From Zygnema cylindricum (lineage: Eukaryota; Streptophyta; Zygnematophyceae; Zygnematales; Zygnemataceae), in assembly GCA_037447655.1 (NCBI GenBank), contig JBBHKE010003261.1:112060-176059 (forward strand): 64,000 nucleotides of DNA, read 5' to 3'. The translations under genes were made by a program, and so were the position numbers. Positions 22,535 to 32,547 of this stretch are shown piece after piece (within the stretch, counting starts at the first letter, position 1; each line of letters begins with the position of its first letter). Below the pieces are notes generated by a model, which was given only the letters and a program-made list of their open reading frames with translations, had not been told where the DNA came from and did no database searches.

Positions 22535-23457
22535 GTCAAGACTGGTCGGAAATCGCGAGAGCCAAAGTACATTCGTACAAATGGAAGAATGCAAGCGTGT
22601 GATGGGTAGATACTGTACGAAAACGAAGTGTCCGGACTAAAAAATCACTGTACGTGACGTCCGCTTCACGTGGTCACCTGACGCATGTGAAAAGGGGAAC
22701 TTGTGACAATAGTCACATTGAGACACAAAATCGGTCAACCTGTCATCATGTTCCGCTAAAAAAAAACAAACAAGGTGACGACCGGCCGGCAAAAAAAAAC
22801 GGATTGTTTGTCCATTCGGGCCTTCACTAAATATGGTGTGGAGGACGAATTCAGCCGGATCCGCGATTGGTCCTCTCCCCGTTTGGAATTAATATGGCAA
22901 GCGCGTAAAGAAGGTTAAGAAGAGGAGGAAGCCTGCGGCAACAGTTGCCAGACCAGTGCAGTGGCACCGACAAACAAACGGGCAGCAAAGAAAAATATAA
23001 TACTATTGGCTGGAAACGGGGATCCCGAATGAAGTTTTTAGTTGAGGCGGGCGAATGGCAAAGGAATATCGGAGAAGAAACAAAAATTAGCGATAACAAC
23101 GGGGCAGAGTACTGTAGTGGTTTAATTCTAATCGATGTGCAGAAAGAACACGTGGATTCTAGGCCTTGTGACGGTTGGCAGTCAGTTACTGTAGGTATTC
23201 ATGGGTGTTGGTAATCTTGTCGGACTCGCACTTTGTTTCGGGAATGAAATCTCGAATCTGTGCCAATTGGGAAACTTTATCAACGCTATTCTGTTAAACG
23301 GGTGTTCGCTGTCGGGAAAAATAGCTATCGCGGAAAGTGTCTCCCGAATTTAAAGCCACAGTATTCTTCATACGTACGGTAACAGGTCTTACAGACGTAC
23401 ATAGCATCGAGCCGTACATAACATCGAGTCGTAAATAACATCAACCGCACTTGTCGG
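22535..23457. other. Intergenic DNA left of the palindrome
   Basis: No gene can be supported. An open stretch at 22945-23214 (89 codons) has no recognisable domain. Several GTACG motifs occur, and 23390-23440 has short ACATCGAG repeats. Confidence 0.4.
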
Positions 23458-24812
23458 CCTGTCAAAATGAAGGGCAACTAGAATCCTGTCCCATGGGCCA
23501 TTTGCTGTTTCATGCAATATAATAATATATATTCGGCAACTCCGAATGGTACGTCCGCAAAATAACTTTGTCATCAGTTCTTTTTTACCAGCGTTAGAAT
23601 CGCCGAATAGTACTTGCGTACGATCAGTCCCAAACGCGACAGCACCGTTCGATCTGCGGCCCTGAGCCCTCAAAAATTGACATCGCCGATCGAAGCCGAA
23701 ATCCTCGCCGCACTATCGCATCCGGAATATAAATTCGCCTTCGGACAAAAAAAATTCCATCTGGAATCTAAACCCGCCTTAGACCCGCAAACCGTTGAGT
23801 TTTTCATTTCCTTTTTCGTTTCCTCTGGCTAAAATCGTCCTTTTCCTTCTCTTATTAGCTCCGTACGTCGCAGTCATGAACAGAGTCGGCTATCTTTTCC
23901 GCGTTGCCGCGTGTCTCATCCTGTTGTCGCCTTCTGCCAGAGGTGCGCAAATTCCATTGGAAGCCGGTCGACGTCTTTCCGGAGAAGCTGCCGAGTCGCA
24001 GCCTTGCAACCAATGCTATTCGCCCGCAACCGAGCAGCAAACCGTACAGCCCGTACAAACGATCCCGGTTATCGCGGTCCCGTCCCCGCAGCAAGTCGTA
24101 CAACCAATCCCCGTTTCGAGTCCTCCTCCGGCGACGCAGGAAGTTCAGCCAATCGTTGTGGTTCAGCCAATCATTGTGCGCCAAGCGCCTCCGCCTCCTG
24201 CGGAAGTCGTCCAACCCAAGAAGGAGAAGTGCCCTCCTCCCCCGCAGGAAGTGGCGCAGCCCGTAGAAGTGCAACAGGTCCAACCACAAATAGTGTACGC
24301 TTCGCCTTCGCCTCCATGCGCCACGTGCTGCGCTACATGTGGCGGTCCCGTAGAGGCGTCGGCATCCGCAGAATCTTCCAGCTCAGCATCTGCTACAGTC
24401 AGTGTGGGAAACCGCAAAGTAAAAGCAGGAAAGGAGAACTGAGTTAAATACTGTTGAATAACGTTTGTCCACCGCTTAATAGGAATTTTGAAGAAAGAAG
24501 AATAAAAATTGTTTTTGTTTGGAATCTTTCGTAGATTCCCATACTTGAAAATCCGTACAATTTTGGAAAGGAAAAGGCATCGATTTGAGTGGCTAGACGA
24601 AGGAGTTACAATGTAGTTTTGTAGGCCATTGTAAGCATAAGGAGATCGCTCTGGACACTCAAAATTCATATTCTATTGGAATAAAAAAAAATCCATTAAA
24701 TGACAAGCTGCCAAAGTTGTGTACTTCATAAAAATTCGGCTTCTGACTTCTTGTGCATGAGATGACCTTGATTTACTGGACTTCCTGACATGTTTTCCAT
24801 GTAAACTACAAT
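23458..24812 (+). repeat. Left arm of a 1,355 bp inverted repeat
   Basis: Every position x pairs with 52509-x in the right arm. The translated frames are identical in both arms, and the flanking parts I compared directly also match with no gap. The arm starts at CCTGTCAAAATG and ends at CTACAAT. It holds one full copy of the secreted-protein gene with about 400 bases of upstream and 370 of downstream sequence. Confidence 0.93.
23876..24442 (+). CDS. Small secreted Pro/Val/Gln-rich protein, left-arm copy
   Basis: 188 residues without an intron. From Met 23876 the N-terminus is a signal peptide: a basic start, the hydrophobic core VAACLILL and a likely cleavage after SARG. The start at 23795 in the same frame would put two hydrophobic stretches in a row, so I prefer 23876. 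The mature part has a Cys pair (CNQC), then about 90 residues of VQP/VVQPI/PPPP repeats, a Lys/Glu/Cys spot (KKEKCPPPP), a Cys cluster (CATCCATCGG), a Ser/Ala run and a basic tail (NRKVKAGKEN). It looks like a cell-wall or extracellular-matrix structural protein. I do not recognise a family. An identical copy is in the right arm. Confidence 0.6.
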   Translation: MNRVGYLFRVAACLILLSPSARGAQIPLEAGRRLSGEAAESQPCNQCYSPATEQQTVQPVQTIPVIAVPSPQQVVQPIPVSSPPPATQEVQPIVVVQPIIVRQAPPPPAEVVQPKKEKCPPPPQEVAQPVEVQQVQPQIVYASPSPPCATCCATCGGPVEASASAESSSSASATVSVGNRKVKAGKEN

Positions 24813-25084
24813 GAAAGGTTCAGAATGAACTTAATAAGGAAATAATTGCTCAAAAATAGTCGTGCTCGCTTTGGACAAAGTGTTTGAGTCTCTAGTCTTC
24901 CTTCATGTTTGTTTTGCATTTTTATACTTAGTGAATTTGTTCGGGTTTGAAGTCGATGGGTTTCTCAATTTTCAGGTGGTCTAAGTTCTAATTAGGTTGG
25001 CCACGATTTTGTTCTTCCCCGTGCATTTGGGTTCCCATTTGAACATATGACTTTAAATCAAAGAAAACTAGGTTCCCATATTTT

Positions 25085-25316
25085 ACTAAGTTCCACACTA
25101 GAGTTTGGAAAGGAAAAAACACCGTGTCCACAGGAAAGGGTCAATGTAAAAATTTAGTAGGCTGTTATAATAAGAATAATGAGATCGTCTTGTACATTAT
25201 ATTTTCATATCTATTTGGAATAAAGAGTAAATCTATTGAATAGCAAGGTTGTCACAGTAATCTTTCATAAAAAGTGGGCTTTGCTTCTTCCGTATGAGAT
25301 GACCTTGATTAACACT
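25085..25316 (+). repeat. Diverged tandem copy of the arm's 3' flank
   Basis: Follows 24540-24780 with many changes: TTTGGAAAGGAAAA, TAAGGAGATCG/TAATGAGATCG, ATTGGAATAAA/TTTGGAATAAA, and a shared ATGAGATGACCTTGATT end. It shows an older duplication next to the recent inverted one. Confidence 0.65.
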
Positions 25317-26139
25317 ACAAACATGTGGTTCGGTAGAAACTAACAAGTAGGCTGCTAACAATTAAATCTAAAACCTTTGGAAACAGAGTTGCGGTATGGC
25401 GAATGACACATCGTGCCAACCGACTGTGTAGATGTAGGCAAGGTGGCGTGGTAAGTGATGTCATATGGTACGATTGGTTGGTGAAGGCGTTCGTCACGCA
25501 TCCCACTTGTTGGTCCGCTAGTACACCCCTAGAGGGGGCACCCTTAATTCTCTCACGCAACTTCGAACACTACACTGACTATCATTGTTAACGTTAAGGA
25601 TATAGTTATGTTCATACGAAGTTATAAAATACGATGTAAATTTAGTGTTGGGATGCGTGGTAAGTTGAAGTCCCCCAACTTAACGTTATTACATGATTAT
25701 GGGGTATAAAAGGTTGTCAGTGAAGTAGTGTTATTAACTAAGACAACGACGGGAAGTGCACCATAAATGAAAATGCTACACTACTTTGTGGAATCATATT
25801 AATACCAACGTTTTATCAACGCCCAAAAATTATGACCCTCAAACCTTAACTAATATTATTAAAATCGTATTCAATTTGCGCTAATGAAGGTACGCTTTGA
25901 TTATTGTCAATAATACAAATTTATGCGATATCTGACTAGTATTATTGTATATCTGTACGTTAAGTGCCTTCTATATACTGTAAAATTTATAGAATGTCTC
26001 AATAAATGACGTCACGCGGTTGAGTAAGTGGCCTCCTTACAGGCTACCACACCCAAATTTTATTCATGTCATTAAAGGTTGGGGAAAAGTGTGCGATTAT
26101 GTTCTCACATCTTCTAACAACGATTATGTGGGAGCGAAT

Positions 26140-26400
26140 GACCGTGACCCACTCACTTCAAGTCACTTCCTCTAAGGCACTCACTCCCGAACATTCACTC
26201 TCAACAACAAACTCTTAACCACTCACTCCCACTCACTCGCTTGTGGCCACCCACTCAAAGACACTCACTCAAAGGCACACACTTCGAACCACGCACTCCG
26301 AACAACCCATTTCGAGCCACTCAATCCAAACCACTCACTCCAATTTATTTTATTTGAGCCACTCATTCCCAACCAGCTCACTCTAAGCAACCAACAACCA
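26140..26400. repeat. Degenerate CCACTCACTC repeats
   Basis: About 20 imperfect units of the type CACTCACTCCGAACCA on one strand. Low-complexity minisatellite. Confidence 0.75.
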
Positions 26401-26512
26401 ACCTCTATGGCAATATGTAGGTAAGGTAGCGTTATTCATGTTGAATACTGCTTTTTATTCATTGAGTGTTGGTCATTAAAACCAAAAAGGGCGTAACAAC
26501 ATTTTTCCGCCT
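26395..26512 (+). repeat. Direct repeat, copy 1 (pairs with 27195-27320)
   Basis: Both copies read CCAACCTCTATGGCAA, then GTAGGTAAGGTAGCGTTAT, TTTTTATTC, and a CATTAAA..GGGCGTAA..ACATTTTT end. The copies are about 800 bases apart and each follows a run of CACTC units. Confidence 0.75.
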
Positions 26513-27116
26513 ACACTTCTAATTTCTCTTCTGTAATATTTGTTAACGAAGCAGTGACGAGTAATGTAAAGTTCCTATCTTGTTTTTTTTTGTATATAAC
26601 ACAAGTTAATAGCATAGCGCCACAATTATAGAGTGTATCATGGTGCTTTAATTTTATGATACACTAAATCCAACGTGATAGTGTAAACTACAAAAAGGTA
26701 TGTATGATATTTGATTTTGTACCCACATGTAAAGCCGATTTTAATAGTAGAGATTTCGCCCGCATGGTATAGTTTACCTAAGCTCTATGATTGACCCTTC
26801 ATCCAATTCAAAGGGGAAATGTGCCAAAAGAGAGTCTTATCTGTTAACATTAGAAATACAACAAAATATGAAATTTTGTACATTGAAAATGAAAAAGAAA
26901 ATTATTAAGGTTTGCTTTATACAGTGATGATTGGGCTCTATTGGCTTATAAAAATTCCGTTTTGGAAGATTGCAGACCCCAACCATTGTTAGTCACAAAT
27001 CGTCTTGTAACCATTTAAGACACAAAAAAAATGTTAAAAGCATATAATCTATGAAATGATTATATTGTTGACTCCTTTTAGAGTATATTTATATCTGAGA
27101 TCACCTCATAGCCCTC

Positions 27117-27158
27117 CCTCCCTCCCTCCCTCCCTCCCTCCCTCCCTCCCTCCCTCCC
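27117..27158. repeat. (CCCT)n microsatellite
   Basis: About ten uninterrupted tetranucleotide units. Confidence 0.95.
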
Positions 27159-27194
27159 TAACCAACTCACTCCTTCCCAATCAACTCACTCCAA

Positions 27195-27320
27195 GCAACC
27201 AACTGCCAACCTCTATGGCAAGGTGTAGGTAAGGTAGCGTTATGCATGCTGAATAGTATTTTTTATTCGTTTATTTTAGGTCATTAAACCGAAAAGGGCG
27301 TAAAAACATTTTTACCCCCT
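27195..27320 (+). repeat. Direct repeat, copy 2 (pairs with 26395-26512)
   Basis: Same landmarks as copy 1 with scattered changes. Confidence 0.75.
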
Positions 27321-27696
27321 GGTAATAGCGATTAACGACGTAGGAAGAGATATGAAATTTTTCTTTGGTGAGCGGTTTTTTGAAGAAAAAATAAATTTCA
27401 TTTCCTAACAACGCTGCCATGTATACGACAAGTGCTAATTGTGATCATCGATATTATCAATATTCAAATGGGACCACAACAAATTGAAAATTGATCGGCT
27501 ATAAACCTGAGCAAATTCACAAACTACAAAGGAATTCAAACCAAACCTAAATCAAGACCGGAGACTCAACATCCTAGCTCAAAGAGAGCCCAGCACTAGA
27601 GCCAACATAGAAACATACCAACTTCCAGTTGTGCTCTTCAACATCCACCAATATTTAATCAAACATTTCCTTCATAAATTGATTTTAAATTTTATA

Positions 27697-29051
27697 ATTG
27701 TAGTTTACATGGAAAACATGTCAGGAAGTCCAGTAAATCAAGGTCATCTCATGCACAAGAAGTCAGAAGCCGAATTTTTATGAAGTACACAACTTTGGCA
27801 GCTTGTCATTTAATGGATTTTTTTTTATTCCAATAGAATATGAATTTTGAGTGTCCAGAGCGATCTCCTTATGCTTACAATGGCCTACAAAACTACATTG
27901 TAACTCCTTCGTCTAGCCACTCAAATCGATGCCTTTTCCTTTCCAAAATTGTACGGATTTTCAAGTATGGGAATCTACGAAAGATTCCAAACAAAAACAA
28001 TTTTTATTCTTCTTTCTTCAAAATTCCTATTAAGCGGTGGACAAACGTTATTCAACAGTATTTAACTCAGTTCTCCTTTCCTGCTTTTACTTTGCGGTTT
28101 CCCACACTGACTGTAGCAGATGCTGAGCTGGAAGATTCTGCGGATGCCGACGCCTCTACGGGACCGCCACATGTAGCGCAGCACGTGGCGCATGGAGGCG
28201 AAGGCGAAGCGTACACTATTTGTGGTTGGACCTGTTGCACTTCTACGGGCTGCGCCACTTCCTGCGGGGGAGGAGGGCACTTCTCCTTCTTGGGTTGGAC
28301 GACTTCCGCAGGAGGCGGAGGCGCTTGGCGCACAATGATTGGCTGAACCACAACGATTGGCTGAACTTCCTGCGTCGCCGGAGGAGGACTCGAAACGGGG
28401 ATTGGTTGTACGACTTGCTGCGGGGACGGGACCGCGATAACCGGGATCGTTTGTACGGGCTGTACGGTTTGCTGCTCGGTTGCGGGCGAATAGCATTGGT
28501 TGCAAGGCTGCGACTCGGCAGCTTCTCCGGAAAGACGTCGACCGGCTTCCAATGGAATTTGCGCACCTCTGGCAGAAGGCGACAACAGGATGAGACACGC
28601 GGCAACGCGGAAAAGATAGCCGACTCTGTTCATGACTGCGACGTACGGAGCTAATAAGAGAAGGAAAAGGACGATTTTAGCCAGAGGAAACGAAAAAGGA
28701 AATGAAAAACTCAACGGTTTGCGGGTCTAAGGCGGGTTTAGATTCCAGATGGAATTTTTTTTGTCCGAAGGCGAATTTATATTCCGGATGCGATAGTGCG
28801 GCGAGGATTTCGGCTTCGATCGGCGATGTCAATTTTTGAGGGCTCAGGGCCGCAGATCGAACGGTGCTGTCGCGTTTGGGACTGATCGTACGCAAGTACT
28901 ATTCGGCGATTCTAACGCTGGTAAAAAAGAACTGATGACAAAGTTATTTTGCGGACGTACCATTCGGAGTTGCCGAATATATATTATTATATTGCATGAA
29001 ACAGCAAATGGCCCATGGGACAGGATTCTAGTTGCCCTTCATTTTGACAGG
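27697..29051 (-). repeat. Right arm of the 1,355 bp inverted repeat
   Basis: Reverse complement of 23458-24812, ending at CATTTTGACAGG. Immediately outside, at 29085, lies the end of a TA-type MITE (CACCTTGAATTGCTATTAGCG), which the left flank lacks. Confidence 0.93.
28067..28633 (-). CDS. Small secreted Pro/Val/Gln-rich protein, right-arm copy
   Basis: 188 residues, identical to the left-arm copy (23876-24442) and transcribed toward it, so the two genes are convergent with the spacer between their 3' ends. Same signal peptide, VQP-rich centre and Cys cluster. If the palindrome is real, the genome has two identical doses of this gene; if it is an assembly artefact, there is one. Confidence 0.58.
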   Translation of the reverse strand: MNRVGYLFRVAACLILLSPSARGAQIPLEAGRRLSGEAAESQPCNQCYSPATEQQTVQPVQTIPVIAVPSPQQVVQPIPVSSPPPATQEVQPIVVVQPIIVRQAPPPPAEVVQPKKEKCPPPPQEVAQPVEVQQVQPQIVYASPSPPCATCCATCGGPVEASASAESSSSASATVSVGNRKVKAGKEN

Positions 29052-32000
29052 TATATTACCTCTTGACGAATGGACCCTCAAAAGTACACCTTGAATTGCT
29101 ATTAGCGTTATTAACGCTTATTCGAGGAAATTTCAAAACACGCCGACGGTCCATACCAACAATAGACAATACACTTGCTGCAAAGATAAACGGTGACAAT
29201 AAAAAAGTACTTGAGGACTGTCTCTCTCCTTCTACCTCATTCGCTCCATCTCTCTCTTTCTCTTCCCCTCTCCCTCTTCCTCTCCCCCGCCCTTTCCCTC
29301 CCTATCCTTCCCCCTATCTCTCCCCCTCTCCCCTCCCTCCTCTTCCTCTCCCTCTATCCCTCCCCCTCCCTCTCCTTTTTCATCTCTCTCCCTCTCCCTG
29401 GACCTCTTCCTCTCCTTGTCCCTCGTCCTTGACCTTTGTAATCCATTCTCTCCCTCTCACTCCCCCTCTCCCCTATGACTCCTAAAGCCCCTTCTCTCGA
29501 ACGAGCACTGGGCAAATAAACTTGTCCAAAGCAAACAAACAAATATCTCGGCCGCCATCGGAATAAAATGATCAGCACTGTGCGTAATATCGCTCCTTCT
29601 TAGCCACTTTAAGCCGCTTCTCCAACAACTGTATCCGAGGTACAGTTCCTTATAACAATGGCATCTAAGATACGACGAGCAACGTTAAGCAATACAAGAT
29701 CAAACCGATGTGAAACCTCCTGTTGAATAGGATGTACCCTCTCAAAAGCATTGTCAGAATGCTGTCGCAAACAGTCTCGTGTGCCCTGAATCAACTCTCT
29801 CGCATCGGACTAAGAAAGCAAATGAGAAAACAAGGGAGGCCAAGCTGGAACCTGAGGGTGGTGGTGAATTGAGGAGGCGTGAAAAGTAGGGTGGAGAGAA
29901 CAGGTGTAGCCAGTGGCCAAACTCTTGGTACAAGCCCACCGCATCAAAAAGAAGCATATCGAGAAGCTCGGATTGGTTGGTCATGGCAATATTCTCGTAA
30001 ACTACTTCTTCCACCGCGCAATTGCTTTTGTAATTAGGGAAGGGAGAGCTGGCATATCCGCTGAAGCAAGAGGAGGAATGGAACAGGACAAGACCAAAAT
30101 GGAGTGTTGGACGGTGAAGACAAAGACAACGGTAGGAAGAACAGGAGTATCCCCAACCAAAATACGAGAGTCAAGAATGGAGGCAATAAGGCATAGCGGA
30201 TGCCACATGTGCTGTAGGTAGTAAACCTTATCCTTTTAAAGAGGCAAGAAGGGAAGCCCGAATGGGAGCCGTGGGCCTAGATTCGCGATAAAAGCTTCAC
30301 AACCTATCAAAGTGTGAAGGACATCCTTATCAAAAGTGGAAAGAGATGAGACAAATGCTGCTATGGGAGGGGAAGTGTGGGTAAGGTGGGAGGGGAGGTG
30401 GGGGAAACAACTTGTCAAAAGAGCAAAAGCCACCTCAGGATCAAGGAGGTTGGGGAGGTCGTCAATGTGGGTCTAATTCGTGTGACGAGCAAAGTGAAGA
30501 AACTGAGTTACGGAAGTATTTGAACCAAGCAGGAACCCAACACCCTTGGACCGTTGACCAGAGGTTAAGTTCGACCAAACAATCCTTGAAAAGTTTCTAG
30601 GTCAATATAACTTGTTCGAAAGGGACGATATTGTGGGTATAGTTTGTCCCCGAAGGAAAGAGGTAGGAAGGGAGAGCTGAAGTACTAACCTCGAGGGTGT
30701 TGTTTGAGCAAGGGCAAACAAAGGTCCACCAAGAGGGTCACATTTACTAATGTCGGTTGCTGATAATAGAGGAACCAAAACCGTGATCAACGCAAAAGGA
30801 GAGGTGGATAATCTATGGATTAGATGCTCTAATGGGGAGCATAATAATGGGAAGTGTTATAACAAGGAAGGGGGCAGCCATGAGCTCCAAAAAAATGGCA
30901 TTTCGATCCAGTGTCCTGAAGGCACTGGAGACAACCTGGAGGAAACCAATTGGCATGGAGATCCAACAATGCCCACACCCTCTTCGGTTGCCACTCCAAA
31001 CTGTTGAGGAGAAAGTAATCGTGAAATGCGGGCTGAAGTTTAGATTTCAAACCGCAGAATTAGATTGTAAATCAGCTGAGAAGCATAATCAGTCTTGCAT
31101 AGACCTCTAGCAGTGTATAAGTCAAACATTGAACAACCATCTTTGCTATAAACAAATTGTCCTTTCTAGGGTCTGCATGTGCCTCTCAGTGCCAAGACTG
31201 CTTGCTATAGTGCATCCTCCGGCTTTGCTATTGCATAATACAGCCAAAAGCATTGGATGCTTGTGGAAAATGAAGGTCTTACCAAAAACAAATAAGCTTA
31301 GTCTCACTGCTAAAAATAACCCATAAATGACATCGTATGTACGAGGTCATCCATGCTAAAAGCTGGCTAGAGGTCGAAGTTCAACATGGAATGTAATTCA
31401 ATTGAAATTCTTATTAAAGATTGGCTTAATAAACAAGAAAAGATGAAAAAAAATGCACATGCAGCAACACTCAATCACACATATTGGGCATCATCTCAAC
31501 CACCAAACACAAAGTGGAGGAGGACCTCTTCTTACAGATGTCAATACAGAGCATCAGAAAAAACCAGTTCTTCAACCATAAACAAAACAGGCATGTATTT
31601 CCTTAAACGCCTGGATTGCAACCAGTGTTGACAATACCGTGTCATAGACACAAATGCCAGCCGCCCTTTCCAATTGAGCCCCATGTCCTGACCTTGGGCC
31701 ATCAACATTCTTCCTTCCTGTAACCTGGGCCCCACTATCAACTCCCTACTACAAGGCGGTTTGCTCTCACCATAGTAGCAATTTGTCGAAACACTTTGAT
31801 AATAGCAACAACCCTTTCCCTTACCACGACAACCAAACCACAAAAAGAACAAAGCGGCTGCTAATTTTCAGAACGAAAATTGAGTTGTTGAAGGAGAAGT
31901 CAATTCTTGAGACGGCATATACTGACAACCTCCAACTATCAAGGCTTGACTCTTAACATTGTTTCGACACCGAAGAAGAACATTAAAGGGACAAGGATGG

Positions 32001-32547
32001 TTTTCTCCCTCTCATTTCTCTCTCTGACCCTCTCTCTCTCTCCCTCTCTTTTTCGACCGCTCTCTCTCTCTCTCACTCACTCTCACTCTTGCTCTCTCTC
32101 CGATAGGGATGTGAGGGACTGAATCAACACTCGTTGCCCTCTCCCCATCCCATCCCACAACCCAATCCACAAAAAGACAAAAAGTGGTCCTACTAATCCA
32201 TTGGCTCCTACAAAAGACTAGGTTTTTTTTGCCTACTACGAAATAAAAGTGTGGGCATCCAAAGGACCACTAAAAGACGATCCCAAGAGGAGACCTCATT
32301 CCCAAAGCGCAGACATTAATGATACTATGCGCTTTGTAGGAATAAAATTTTTTATGTCAATTTCCTGAGGCCGTATATCCAACGACTTTTATCTCCCCTT
32401 TTTTACTACCCAGATGACAAAAACTGACACTGCTCATCGCAGAACCTACACCATACGAGGGCCCAGATTTAAGAAAAAAAGAAAAATGAAAAATGAAAAA
32501 AGAAAAAAAAATACAAGCCATAGATTTGCCCAACCGGCTGTGCGTTT
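29052..32547. other. Anonymous, probably decayed transposon sequence
   Basis: 3.5 kb between the palindrome and the last exon of the MATH gene. Many short open stretches occur on both strands without recognisable domains. I could not assign it to a transposon class. It contains polypyrimidine tracts at 29215-29470 and 32005-32100 and an A-rich run near 32470-32510. Confidence 0.45.
29215..29470. repeat. Polypyrimidine low-complexity tract
   Basis: About 250 bases of CTCTCCCTC-type sequence; open frames here are compositional. Confidence 0.9.

Larger units (their letters stand above)
24813..27696. other. Spacer of the inverted repeat
   Basis: 2,884 bases between the arms, AT-rich, with no supported gene. 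It contains a diverged second copy of the arm's 3' flank (25085-25316), degenerate CACTC repeats, a pair of ~120 bp direct repeats and a CCCT tract, each listed separately. Confidence 0.6.

Noticed and set aside
23855-24289. 144-codon Arg/Leu-rich open frame on the minus strand (and its mirror at 28220-28654), plus other long frames in the palindrome arms
   Set aside because: Composition shadows of the secreted-protein gene in a GC-rich stretch; no domain, and the other strand has a signal peptide and sensible composition.
29480-31900. Possible LINE or other retroelement on the minus strand
   Set aside because: I looked for reverse transcriptase motifs and found none that hold; the region stays unassigned.
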